This document shows positions 37,401-45,320 of a DNA stretch of 64,000 bases, one piece after another. The notes below the pieces were generated by a model, which was not told where the DNA came from, ran no database searches, and saw nothing but the letters and a program-made list of their open reading frames with translations. The position numbers and the translations under genes are program-made. Position 1 is the first letter of the stretch. Each line of letters opens with the position of its first letter. Origin of the DNA: Bacteroidota bacterium. Lineage in GTDB: Bacteria; Bacteroidota; Bacteroidia; JACPRZ01. Where the stretch lies: positions 1 to 64,000 of the forward strand of contig JACPRZ010000028.1 of NCBI GenBank assembly GCA_016193485.1. The letters are read 5' to 3'.

Positions 37401-37921
37401 TCCTCTGAAGCAAAAACATACTTCAACTGGACTTTATCACTTGCTGAAGTAAAATCAAATTCAAGGATGGCTGCATTATAGGTAACTGTGCTGCCGGTAT
37501 TATATATTACAGCGAGAAATGCATCCAAATCAGCATCACCAGGAGCGGAATTCCAATTACCAGCACTGCCAAGGTCGTTCGGTCCTGGCGCACCCTCGGT
37601 TGCAGGTATCCTGTAAATAGGTCCGGTCATCAGAATAACTCCATTACCAATACCAATATTTGAAGCCGAACCGTCAAAATACCCAATCATCTCAGCATTA
37701 TCACCGGTAGGATTACCCGATACCCCATTGAAGGTCACATTGGTGATGGTAACACCGGGATTCAGGAGGATGTTCTGAACAAGGTAATTGGGATCGTTGT
37801 AGGGTGCAACGTTGGTGACGGTGAGTTGGGCGAAAGATGAAAGGGAAGAAAGAGTGAGGGAGATAAGGGAACTATGGGAATATAAAGGAAGAGAGAAATA
37901 TCGTGATAATAGGGGTTTCAT
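34445..37921 (-). CDS. Choice-of-anchor L, Calx-beta-like repeat protein with type B T9SS domain
   Basis: A 1,158-residue secreted protein with signal peptide (to about SSFAQ). Residues about 33-300 form a choice-of-anchor L domain (NYLVQNILLNPGVTITNV, LEFDFTSASDKVQLKYVF, SEEYPEW). Then four units with a conserved VEGC start and FTRAG, ANGTDY, IPAGS and ETVIIT-type strands resemble Calx-beta repeats, each followed by an SprB/PKD-like unit (YTYSWSTG, LQYVWDNG, YTFTWTDN, ISYLWSTG). The C-terminal about 90 residues (NAFTPNGDGLNDFYLP, DRWGDLIFYS, QQDVYVYKIF) are the type B sorting domain. Likely a surface adhesin, possibly calcium-binding by family analogy. Confidence 0.9.
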   Translation of the reverse strand: MKPLLSRYFSLPLYSHSSLISLTLSSLSSFAQLTVTNVAPYNDPNYLVQNILLNPGVTITNVTFNGVSGNPTGDNAEMIGYFDGSASNIGIGNGVILMTGPIYRIPATEGAPGPNDLGSAGNWNSAPGDADLDAFLAVIYNTGSTVTYNAAILEFDFTSASDKVQLKYVFASEEYPEWVCSQFTDVFAFFISGPGVTGNFIPGKFNMAIIPGTSNTPVAINTINNGSVGASGSSINCQPANYYLSHSQYYVDNGDGTTPGANPTVQFDGFTTVLTATSPTIIPCETYHMKICIADAGDGIYDSGVFLETASFGAAGFQVHLGDVETDNATVKEGCGPVMVIFSRSGTTAMPYTLHFTITGSADNGTDYAQFADSVVIPAGSSSITVPLDILVDGYFENLETIVITIPANTGNNTCLDDYPSEAVVTIINVPPLTMTVSPDTIICPGQTLVLGATPSGGVSPYTYSWSTGVMGSSITVSPAVNTTYTVTVTDECTTDTLIQQINIGVGGLLVTSSQQGPAVEGCSTTKFTFTRAGPISNPYTVYYTISGTAANGTDYIYITDSITIPAGSTSVDLFINPLVDFISEGTETVIITTIPDPNFFCATGPSVATATIANVDSIGLSVNNDTSICAGNTVLLKAVASGGTGPLQYVWDNGGGINDTAYVVPLDTTTYTVFVLDTCGNANARSVTVNVIPPASMLSVTNDIVIEGCKDAIVTLIRNDDTTQAISLFITISGGAANGTDYNFIEDTIFVPAGQGSTSFDIQPYFDGITEGNEEIIIALVVDTNCITFLTKDTIQIINVNPMMVTTGNDTILCTRGPASLTAQVTGGYGNYTFTWTDNLTGLPLPDNDTVIVNPFTTAQYGVLVTDECGNNTSGLSNVFLTGVSLKGDIEMIEGCDDIQIRFTRADSIGNLLVKYRIEGTSLNGIDYPVMSGTAVIPDGQYSATITVEANFDGQAENDETLKLTVVDNLSYDVCPDSNLTITIRNVEPLTIDADGDAVICTELAPLTVSCSGGVGPISYLWSTGDTDSNLYVYPRVTTLYKVYASDQCSTPKKSDSVLVVVDCEYAFQIPNAFTPNGDGLNDFYLPVLKGVKEYKMYIVDRWGDLIFYSDNFKQGWDGKVNKGKKEAQQDVYVYKIFTTDLLDNEYSYIGRVTLVK

Positions 37922-37959
37922 TTAATAGAAAATTGAGTAATGATATAGTAAAAAACCTA

Positions 37960-37990
37960 CAAAGATAGAAATAATTATTATACCATGCAA
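37960..37990 (-). promoter_or_regulatory. Putative promoter of the 1,158-residue adhesin gene
   Basis: Minus-strand TTG (37990-37988), 20-base spacer, TATCTTTG (37967-37960). The motif ends 38 bases before ATG 37921. Confidence 0.65.
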
Positions 37991-38044
37991 ATCAATATAT
38001 TAACACCGGGAATTCCCGGCACAATTTTTGTAATTTAGTCCGTC

Positions 38045-38833
38045 ATGTTCAAATTATTCTCCTATATCTTTCTCTGTTTCTCAGCGCTTTATGCCGCTGC
38101 CCAGGATCAATTTCCGCATCATCCCAACGGTTCGTTCCATAGGGGTGAAAAACTTACATTCAGGGTCCACTACGGATTTATAGACGCAGGAACGGCCGAA
38201 ATGGTAGTAACGGAAGAAAACCGGAAAATAGGCGAACGCAATACCTATCATATTGTAGGAACGGGTAAGTCAAACCGCTTTTTTGATTTCTTGTTCAGGG
38301 TGCGCGACAGGTTTGAGTCCTATATTGACGAAGAAAACCACCTGCCATTGGTTTTCATCCGCAGAAGCAATGAGGGAGGATATATCATTAAACAAGACCA
38401 GGTTTTCAATCATAATAATAAGACCGTGAGCAGCAACGGAAAAGTGTATTCCGTTCCGGACAGGGTTCAGGACATGCTCTCTGCCTATTACTATGCAAGA
38501 AACTACGATCTTTCAGACCTGCAGATTGGAGACACCGTTAAAGCGCCTGCATTTGTTGATGATGAGAACTGGGTGCTTATGATCCGCTTCATTGGCAGAG
38601 ACACTATTACTACGAACCTCGGCACTTTCGCCTGTCTGAAATTCAACCCTGTTGTTCAAAAGGGGCGCATCTTCAAAAACGAAAGCGACATGATTGTTTA
38701 TATCACCGATGATAAAAACCGGATTCCCATCCGCGGTGAAGCCAGAATTCTTGTCGGCTCAATACAAATGGATCTTGCTTCTTATGAAAATCTTGCCAAC
38801 CCAGTAGCGAAAATCAAAGAAACAGATGATTGA
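38045..38833 (+). CDS. DUF3108 domain protein
   Basis: A 262-residue exported protein (signal peptide to about AAAQ). GEKLTFRVHYGFIDAGTAEM, FRVRDRFESYID and the strand FIRRSNEGGYI fit DUF3108, a periplasmic beta-rich domain related to LolA-like folds and of unknown function. The tryptophan-dioxygenase-like gene and an M23 peptidase follow on the same strand with short spacing, so the three may be co-expressed. Confidence 0.85.
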   Translation: MFKLFSYIFLCFSALYAAAQDQFPHHPNGSFHRGEKLTFRVHYGFIDAGTAEMVVTEENRKIGERNTYHIVGTGKSNRFFDFLFRVRDRFESYIDEENHLPLVFIRRSNEGGYIIKQDQVFNHNNKTVSSNGKVYSVPDRVQDMLSAYYYARNYDLSDLQIGDTVKAPAFVDDENWVLMIRFIGRDTITTNLGTFACLKFNPVVQKGRIFKNESDMIVYITDDKNRIPIRGEARILVGSIQMDLASYENLANPVAKIKETDD

Positions 38834-38893
38834 ACCGGATATCCGGTCAGCAATAATTTTTCTACCTTGCGAAAATTTTTTCCTTTAATAACA

Positions 38894-39916
38894 GTGAGAG
38901 ATAAGAATAGTATCGAAAACCTGATCAACCTGCTTGGTGAAAAATATTCAGCCACAGGCCAGGACATGAATTCCTATCTTGAAGGATTGCTTTATGCGAA
39001 CTTTCAGAATTACTGGGATTACATTGACCTTGATACCCTGCTGACGCTGCAAAAGCCACTGACGGATTTCCCCGATGAAGTTGTTTTTATCACCTACCAC
39101 CAGATCACCGAACTCTATTTCAAACTCACCCTCCATGAAATTGAACAGATTGCCGGTAACGGTCATGTTATTCTTGACAACGGAAAAATCGGAGGATGGA
39201 ATGAACGGCTGGATCCCCTCTTTTTTACGGAACGGCTGAAAAGGATGAACCGCTATTTCGATAATCTTATTGAATCGTTTGATGTACTTGTCAGCGGTAT
39301 GGAAAAAGATCAGTTTCTTAAATTCAGGATGGCATTGCTTCCCGGCAGCGGGTTCCAGTCGCTGCAATTCCGGAAAATTGAAATCGCTTCAACCGACCTG
39401 CACCTGCTGACGCATAATGGCGCCAATGAAACCGGAACAAAAAAAGGAATCAATACGGATTTTGAATCCCGCTTTGAAAATATGTACTGGAAAAAAGGCG
39501 CGGTTGAACTTTCTTCCGGTAATAGAACCCTCACTTCAACCCAGTTCGAGAAAAAATATTCCGTAGACCTTCTTGCTTTTGCCAAAACATACAGCGAAAA
39601 AAACCTGCGTGCAAAATACCGTTCATTGCCGGAATCCGCAAAGAAAAACTCATCCCTTATAAGGGAATTGCGCCAGTGGGATGTAAAGGTCAATATCAAC
39701 TGGCCGCTTGCTCACTACAAATCAGCCGTAAAGCACCTGCACAGGGATGCGGAATACATCAAAGCCACAGGGGGAACCAACTGGCAGAAATATCTCCCCC
39801 CCCGATTCCAAATGAAGGTTTTTTACCCTGAATTGTGGTCGGAAAAAGAAAAAAATGATTGGGGAAAGGAATGGGTTGAAGAAACTATGTCCGAAATAAA
39901 ACCGGGAAAGTCGTGA
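38894..39916 (+). CDS. Tryptophan 2,3-dioxygenase family protein
   Basis: About 340 residues from GTG 38894; a TTG nine codons upstream is the other candidate and no Shine-Dalgarno decides. Family motifs are TYHQITELYFKLTLHEI, RMALLPGSGFQSLQFRKIE and, near the C-terminus, ATGGTNWQKYLPP with YPELW. NWPLAHYKSAVKHLH holds the likely heme-ligand histidine. Classical enzymes open tryptophan to N-formylkynurenine; this is a divergent member, so substrate is inferred. Its TGA overlaps the GTG of the M23 gene (GTGA), implying coupled translation. C8 at 39796-39803 encodes Pro-Pro. Confidence 0.85.
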   Translation: MRDKNSIENLINLLGEKYSATGQDMNSYLEGLLYANFQNYWDYIDLDTLLTLQKPLTDFPDEVVFITYHQITELYFKLTLHEIEQIAGNGHVILDNGKIGGWNERLDPLFFTERLKRMNRYFDNLIESFDVLVSGMEKDQFLKFRMALLPGSGFQSLQFRKIEIASTDLHLLTHNGANETGTKKGINTDFESRFENMYWKKGAVELSSGNRTLTSTQFEKKYSVDLLAFAKTYSEKNLRAKYRSLPESAKKNSSLIRELRQWDVKVNINWPLAHYKSAVKHLHRDAEYIKATGGTNWQKYLPPRFQMKVFYPELWSEKEKNDWGKEWVEETMSEIKPGKS

Positions 39917-41184
39917 TTCATAAAGAAAGGAAATTCTTCTATATCCTTTTAGCCGTCATTGCTGCGCTGCTTTTCATTCTCACCCTTCGTGTCAGACATA
40001 TTTCCTACCTGCACCGTGAAACCGGAAAGACCGGTATTGATACTTTATTTGAAGTGAAGATGATATCACCAAATTATTACATTAAATCAGGGTTGGTCGG
40101 AGGTGATCTTAAGATGGAAAAAGGAGTCGTGAATCCGGGCGACCACCTAACTTCCCTGTTACCGGATTTCGTTTCCCCGGCCATCATTGATGAGATTTTC
40201 CGGTCATCGGTGGGAATTTTTAATTTCAACCGGTTAATTTCGGGTAAAACCTATTACCTTTTTTATTCCGATTCCGGAATTCTGCGCAACTTTATTTATG
40301 AACCCGGAAAACTGGATTTTATTATGGTATCAATGGGTGATACCATTATCGCGTTTCGCGGAAGAAAGGAAGTTGAGACACGGACAACAATCTGTTCCGG
40401 CACTATTAAAACGTCACTTTGGGATGTAATTGCACAGAAAAATATTTCCCCGGAAGTTATTACCGGCTTATCGGAAATTTACGCCTGGGCGATTGATTTT
40501 TACCGGCTGCAGAAAGGCGACAGTTTTACCGTTGTGTACGAACACTATTTGATTCATGAAGAATCGGCCGGGATGGGAAAAATCCTTGCCGCCAGTTTTA
40601 CGCACAGGGGAAAAGATTATTTCAGTTTCAGGTTTGAGCAGGATGGAGAGGAAGGATATTATGATTTGGATGCAAAAAGTTTGAAAATGCCATTTCTGAA
40701 GGCGCCATTAAAGTACAGCCGGATTTCATCGGGTTTTTCGAAAAAACGGTTCCATCCGGTTCTGAAACGTTTCCGTGCGCACCAGGGAATTGATTATGCT
40801 GCACCGAAAGGAACCCCGGTAATGGCGGTAGGGAACGGTACAATATCTGAAGCAGGATATTCAGCAGGGAACGGAAATTATGTCAAGATCCGGCATAATA
40901 ACTCTTACTCAACTCAATACCTTCATTTATCGCGGTTTGGAAAAGGCATACGGAAGGGAGTTAGCGTCACCCAGGGACAGATCATCGGGTATGTGGGCAG
41001 CACCGGGCTGGCTACGGGACCACATCTTTGTTACAGGTTCTGGAAGGAAGGAGTTCAGATTGATCCGATGAAACTGAAAATTCCGCCATCCGAATCAGTT
41101 AATGAAAAATATATTGCTGAATTCGACAGTGTAAAAAAAGCGATGGTGGAAAAATTGAAGGCGCAGGATAATTATTTATTCTGA
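39913..41184 (+). CDS. M23 family metallopeptidase
   Basis: A 423-residue envelope protein with one N-terminal membrane helix (about 9-26), a region of LysM/OapA-like character, and a C-terminal M23 (LytM) domain. Zinc motif HQGIDYAAPKGTPV supplies H and D; the second motif is GPHLCYRFW, where most M23 enzymes have HLH. The catalytic His is kept while the second metal-binding His is Cys, which could still bind zinc. It probably cuts peptidoglycan cross-bridges, or regulates an amidase. It starts inside the dioxygenase stop (GTGA) and its end overlaps the convergent PD40 gene by 13 bases. Confidence 0.9.
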   Translation: MIHKERKFFYILLAVIAALLFILTLRVRHISYLHRETGKTGIDTLFEVKMISPNYYIKSGLVGGDLKMEKGVVNPGDHLTSLLPDFVSPAIIDEIFRSSVGIFNFNRLISGKTYYLFYSDSGILRNFIYEPGKLDFIMVSMGDTIIAFRGRKEVETRTTICSGTIKTSLWDVIAQKNISPEVITGLSEIYAWAIDFYRLQKGDSFTVVYEHYLIHEESAGMGKILAASFTHRGKDYFSFRFEQDGEEGYYDLDAKSLKMPFLKAPLKYSRISSGFSKKRFHPVLKRFRAHQGIDYAAPKGTPVMAVGNGTISEAGYSAGNGNYVKIRHNNSYSTQYLHLSRFGKGIRKGVSVTQGQIIGYVGSTGLATGPHLCYRFWKEGVQIDPMKLKIPPSESVNEKYIAEFDSVKKAMVEKLKAQDNYLF

Positions 41185-43502
41185 TAGAAATTATTTCGCA
41201 CTACTTCAGCCCAGATTTTCCGTTCCCCATTGTAATAAACGGTCACAAATGCATCATTTATTCCTTTGGTTACGAGCCGTTGCCTCGTCATTTCGGCTTC
41301 ATTAAGGGTTTTGTAATCACCTACGGCAAAGCGGGTTATTCCGTCATTTAATTTTTGAACTTTTAATTCTCCGACTTCTTTGAGGTGAGAAGGGTTGAAT
41401 TTTGACGGATCATAATAAGCGGCTACCTGTACCTGGAAAAACAATCCGGGTGCCGAAACGGAACCGAATTTCTTCACCAGTTCCTGGTAGAGTGCAGGAT
41501 CGTTAAAATTCATGCTTTCAAGTTTATTGAAATCCATAGGTAACGTATCGTAGGAAAATAATTTCAGTTTAAAAAATCCCTTTTCATCAGTGATAGCCGA
41601 ATTAACGTTTATACCTGCGCGGGGGGTGTCATTAACGGTTATGATTCCCTCAATGGCTGGAAATTGTTTGGCTTGAAAATCAGGGTCGGTTTCATCAATG
41701 GTGATGAAATATTTTTGAACAGCAGGAAGTTGCGCAAAAGTAAACCTGCCGAGGTCATTGGTTACGGTTTTTCCCATCTGGATATTATCCTGCCCGGCAA
41801 TGGTAAGAGTCAGATTTTTCCCTGCTCTTGAAGTATCATCGCTATAGTATAATTTACCGTCAACTTTTGTTTTGGGTCCCGGAACGTAGCCGGGAGTAAA
41901 TAACCTGATATCAATTGTGATTTCGGTGAAAGTATCTTTATCGGCAAGTATTACATCCTTTACCTGCGTTTCAAATCCTTCAACCGAATAATTGATTTTA
42001 TAATTTTTTCCTGCCGGAAGATTAACCAGGTATTTGCCGGTTGCGGAATTCGAATTATAGGTTCCCTGTATTTCCGTTGTCATTAGGTCATGCACCACGA
42101 TCGATGATTTTGCCGGTTGTTCATCAACCGTTACAATTCCTTTTATCAGGGCGACCGCAGGAACTTTTTCCTTTATTCCCCAGTGAATAACATAAATATC
42201 CATGAAACCCAGTCCGCCAACTTTACCGGTTGAATAATATGCCCTCTGGCCGTTAGCGGCTTCTACATAATATTTATCATCATCCGGTGTATTTATCGGG
42301 AAACCGAGATTTTCGGGTTGCGACCACTTCCCGTCACTCTGCCATACGGTTTTAAAAATATCATAACCGCCAATGCTGTTATATCCTTCCGAACTGTAGT
42401 AAAGTGTTTTACCGTCAGGATGAATAAACGGACCATCATCATTATAGATGGTATTTATCGGTACGCCTGCACTTTCGGATTTTCCCCATGTACCATCCTC
42501 TTGCCTTTTACTGATATAAATATCCCTTCCACCGAGTCCACCGGGCCGGTTACTTACGAAGTACAGCGTTTTCTCATCCGGTGATAAACTTGCGCTTCCT
42601 TCCCAATGTTTGGAATTGATATTCTCATTCAGCGCAATAGGGTAACCCCATATATCTCCTTCGAGGTAACTCATGAAAATATCGCCCGAGGATTCTTCTG
42701 TATCTTTGTAAACGAAGAGTTTCTGTCCGTCAGCAGAGAGTGCAATTGCAGCATCATGACCGGGTGAATTGATATTTTCCCCGATACTTTCCGGGAGGAG
42801 CCATTTATCACCAAGTTTATAGGAGATAAAAATATCTTCAAAGTAATCACCGTTGGGGTCAGGATTACCGTATTTATCCATTTTTCCGCCAGTGCCCCGT
42901 GCACCTTTATACGTAAAAATAATGACCGATTCATCGGATGTAATTACCGGGACATACTCAGAACCCCCTGAATTAAGCGGCTCACCGATATTTTTTATGG
43001 TCACTTCCGTTGCCTTTTCAATAAGTTGCTTGGCATTAAGGCACATCTCCCTCAACCGCATTATTTCGGTTTTCCGGGAATTAAATATCTTTTTGTTTTT
43101 TTTAAGTGCATCAATGCGGGTAATTGCGTCATCGAACTTATAATTCAGGTGATAGGCGCGTGCAAGGTAGTATTCCGCCTCTCCTGATTTCGGTTCCAAT
43201 TTGAATACCTCTTCAAGCAACTCCATCGCTTTATTTACTTCGTCATTTTTATACAGGTAGCATATTCCAAGCCGGTAAGCGTATAAATTTTTCCCCGGAT
43301 ACCGTTCGTATAGATTTTTGAACAATTCAAGCGCGTGCAGATAATTTTTTTCATTAAAATAATATTCCGCCTCATCAAAAAGAGTATCTTCGGTTTTATT
43401 AAAGGTTTCTTTCTGGGAAAATGTTTTTTGCGACCAGCCGGATACCGGGAAAAGAGTACAGCAGAGTAAACAGCAGAAATAAAATATGTTCCTGATAATC
43501 AT
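41172..43502 (-). CDS. TPR, PD40 beta-propeller and SPOR domain envelope protein
   Basis: A 776-residue exported protein. TPR-like helices lie at about 40-140 (AEYYFNEKNYLHALELFKNLYERYPG). A PD40/WD40-like propeller covers about 170-430 (GSEYVPVITSDESVIIFTY, SASLSPDEKTLYFVSNRPGG, DGKTLYYSSEGYNSIGGYDIF). Two CNA-B-like sandwich regions follow, then a C-terminal SPOR-like repeat (FFQVQVAAYYDPSKF, TRFAVGDYKTLNEAEMTRQRL). TPR-PD40-CNA order is that of the T9SS protein PorE, whose C-terminus is OmpA-like; here SPOR replaces it, so peptidoglycan is probably still the target. A -7 box (43521-43528) is upstream. Confidence 0.88.
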   Translation of the reverse strand: MIIRNIFYFCCLLCCTLFPVSGWSQKTFSQKETFNKTEDTLFDEAEYYFNEKNYLHALELFKNLYERYPGKNLYAYRLGICYLYKNDEVNKAMELLEEVFKLEPKSGEAEYYLARAYHLNYKFDDAITRIDALKKNKKIFNSRKTEIMRLREMCLNAKQLIEKATEVTIKNIGEPLNSGGSEYVPVITSDESVIIFTYKGARGTGGKMDKYGNPDPNGDYFEDIFISYKLGDKWLLPESIGENINSPGHDAAIALSADGQKLFVYKDTEESSGDIFMSYLEGDIWGYPIALNENINSKHWEGSASLSPDEKTLYFVSNRPGGLGGRDIYISKRQEDGTWGKSESAGVPINTIYNDDGPFIHPDGKTLYYSSEGYNSIGGYDIFKTVWQSDGKWSQPENLGFPINTPDDDKYYVEAANGQRAYYSTGKVGGLGFMDIYVIHWGIKEKVPAVALIKGIVTVDEQPAKSSIVVHDLMTTEIQGTYNSNSATGKYLVNLPAGKNYKINYSVEGFETQVKDVILADKDTFTEITIDIRLFTPGYVPGPKTKVDGKLYYSDDTSRAGKNLTLTIAGQDNIQMGKTVTNDLGRFTFAQLPAVQKYFITIDETDPDFQAKQFPAIEGIITVNDTPRAGINVNSAITDEKGFFKLKLFSYDTLPMDFNKLESMNFNDPALYQELVKKFGSVSAPGLFFQVQVAAYYDPSKFNPSHLKEVGELKVQKLNDGITRFAVGDYKTLNEAEMTRQRLVTKGINDAFVTVYYNGERKIWAEVVRNNFYQNK

Positions 43503-43690
43503 AAACTAATAGAGAAGGGACAAAGATATGATTTTATCATTTATTTTAAGGGGTTCATAATTCTGGTCGTGAGGAATATCATAAATCATGCCTGACATAT
43601 ATCAAACCAGCCCTCCGGTTATTTTTTATATTTTTGATGTTTGCACGTGGATATTTGATACCTGATAAACAGAATAATATTTAAACTACT

Positions 43691-45028
43691 ATGGATAAAT
43701 TAAAAGAGCGTTTTTATCAGAACGCCCAGGCGATGGTTGCCGATATCAAAGCATTTCAGAAGGAAAATGCCGATAAGAAAGTCGGGGAATATAATGTTTC
43801 CCAAATCTACGGGGGGATGCATGGCATCATCGGCCTGATAACCGAGACATCAAAACTGGATCCTGAAGAAGGTATCCGGTTCCGGGGATATACAATTCCC
43901 GAACTGCGTGAAAAACTGCCAAGGGCACAGGGTGGTTTTGAACCTCTTCCCGAAGGTATCTTTTACCTGATGCTCATGAATGATCTGCCTACTTTTGATG
44001 ATGTGATGGAAGTGAGCAATAACTGGGCAAGACGAGCCATTGTACCCAAACATGTTTTTACGGTCATTGATGCGATGCCCCTTCATACCCACCCGATGAC
44101 TTTGTTCAGTATGGCAATTGAAGCCATGCAAACCGAATCGGAATTTACAAAAGCATACCGAAACGGGATTGCAAAAAAGGACTACTGGGATCCTACCTAT
44201 GAAGATGTAATGAACCTGATTGCACGGCTCCCGCGGGTTGCCGCTTACATTTACCGCAGGTTATACCGTGAAGATAAACACATTGAACCGGATCCAAAAT
44301 TAGATTGGGCTGCCAATTATGCACACATGCTCGGATATGATACGCTTGAAGTTAAGAGATTAATGCGTTTATACCTCACCATTCATGCTGATCATGAAGG
44401 AGGCAATGTGTCGGCACATTCGGCACACCTGGTCGGTTCTGCACTGAGTGATGCATATCTTTCTTATGCTGCCGGAATGAACGGGCTTGCCGGACCCCTG
44501 CACGGGCTTGCAAACCAGGAAGTCATTCTCTGGATAAAACACATGCAGAAAGACCTTGATTGCGAATCGCCAACCAATGAACAGATCAGCCAGTATGTTA
44601 AAAAAACAATGGCTGAAGGTAAAGTTATACCCGGTTATGGTCATGCCGTTCTCCGTAAAACCGATCCGAGGTTTACCGCCCAAATGGACTTCGCCAAAAA
44701 GTATATCGGGTTCGATCCTGTTATTGACCTTGTTCACCGCATTTATGAAGTAGTCCCGCCCATTCTCGGTTCGATAGGAAAAATCAAAAATCCATGGCCG
44801 AATGTGGATGCCCACTCGGGCGCATTGCTCATGCATTACGGAATTAACGAATATGATTACTACACGGTTATGTTTGGCGTGTCACGCGCTCTTGGAGTTC
44901 TTGCCCAATTAATCTGGAGCCGGCTTGTTGGATTGCCCATTGAAAGACCCGGTTCCATTACAACCGATTTGCTGAAGAAAAAAGTTGCCACCTCAACCCA
45001 AAAACCTGTTGAGAAAGCCGCAACCTGA
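43691..45028 (+). CDS. gltA: Citrate synthase, eukaryote-like type
   Basis: A 445-residue enzyme that condenses oxaloacetate with acetyl-CoA. Catalytic residues are H271 (PLHGLANQ), H318 (GYGHAVLR) and D373 (NVDAHSG); HADHEGGN holds H232 and H235. The overall sequence, with the N-terminal helix and YGGMHGIIGLITETS, matches the mitochondrial-type enzyme found in several Bacteroidetes rather than the E. coli GltA hexamer. Fumarase is 1.4 kb downstream on the other strand. Confidence 0.96.
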   Translation: MDKLKERFYQNAQAMVADIKAFQKENADKKVGEYNVSQIYGGMHGIIGLITETSKLDPEEGIRFRGYTIPELREKLPRAQGGFEPLPEGIFYLMLMNDLPTFDDVMEVSNNWARRAIVPKHVFTVIDAMPLHTHPMTLFSMAIEAMQTESEFTKAYRNGIAKKDYWDPTYEDVMNLIARLPRVAAYIYRRLYREDKHIEPDPKLDWAANYAHMLGYDTLEVKRLMRLYLTIHADHEGGNVSAHSAHLVGSALSDAYLSYAAGMNGLAGPLHGLANQEVILWIKHMQKDLDCESPTNEQISQYVKKTMAEGKVIPGYGHAVLRKTDPRFTAQMDFAKKYIGFDPVIDLVHRIYEVVPPILGSIGKIKNPWPNVDAHSGALLMHYGINEYDYYTVMFGVSRALGVLAQLIWSRLVGLPIERPGSITTDLLKKKVATSTQKPVEKAAT

Positions 45029-45042
45029 TGGCAAAATGGTTA

Positions 45043-45112
45043 TTAGTTTTAAGTTTTTAGTTAGAGGTTTTGGGTTGCTGGTTACTGGATGCTGGTCGCT
45101 GGATACTGGATG
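45043..45112. repeat. Degenerate heptad tract, left of palindrome copy 3
   Basis: Ten 7-bp units in strict phase: TTAGTTT, TAAGTTT, TTAGTTA, GAGGTTT, TGGGTTG, CTGGTTA, CTGGATG, CTGGTCG, CTGGATA, CTGGATG. The sequence drifts while the phase holds. It starts 15 bases after the citrate synthase stop codon. Confidence 0.8.
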
Positions 45113-45128
45113 TGGATCAAAGGTTATT

Positions 45129-45223
45129 TATACTGACGGAATTTGATTTTGCAAGTATGCAAAATCAAATTCATCAGTATATGCTGATCTGAATGATTTG
45201 CAAAATCATTCAGCATCAGTATA
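45129..45223. repeat. Composite palindromic element, copy 3 (minimal form)
   Basis: A 95-bp copy without loop insertions: ends TATACTGACGG and GCATCAGTATA, hairpin 1 arms AATTTGATTTTGCA/TGCAAAATCAAATT, hairpin 2 arms GAATGATTTGC/AAATCATTC. It defines the core of the family; copies 1 and 2 differ by insertions at the loop tips. It lies between two plus-strand genes and is bordered on both sides by heptad-phased tracts. Confidence 0.88.
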
Positions 45224-45224
45224 G

Positions 45225-45273
45225 TATTGTCTATTGTCTATCGCGTATTGTATACTGCCACTGCTCACTGATC
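45225..45273. repeat. Degenerate heptad tract, right of palindrome copy 3
   Basis: Seven 7-bp units: TATTGTC, TATTGTC, TATCGCG, TATTGTA, TACTGCC, ACTGCTC, ACTGATC. It begins two bases after the palindrome copy. Together with 45043-45273 this fills most of the 292-base gap between gltA and the guanylyltransferase gene; no gene is seen there. Confidence 0.75.
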
Positions 45274-45320
45274 TTAATTATCGCTTCAAATTGAATGAAA
45301 TTTATCCGTAAGTTTGTACT

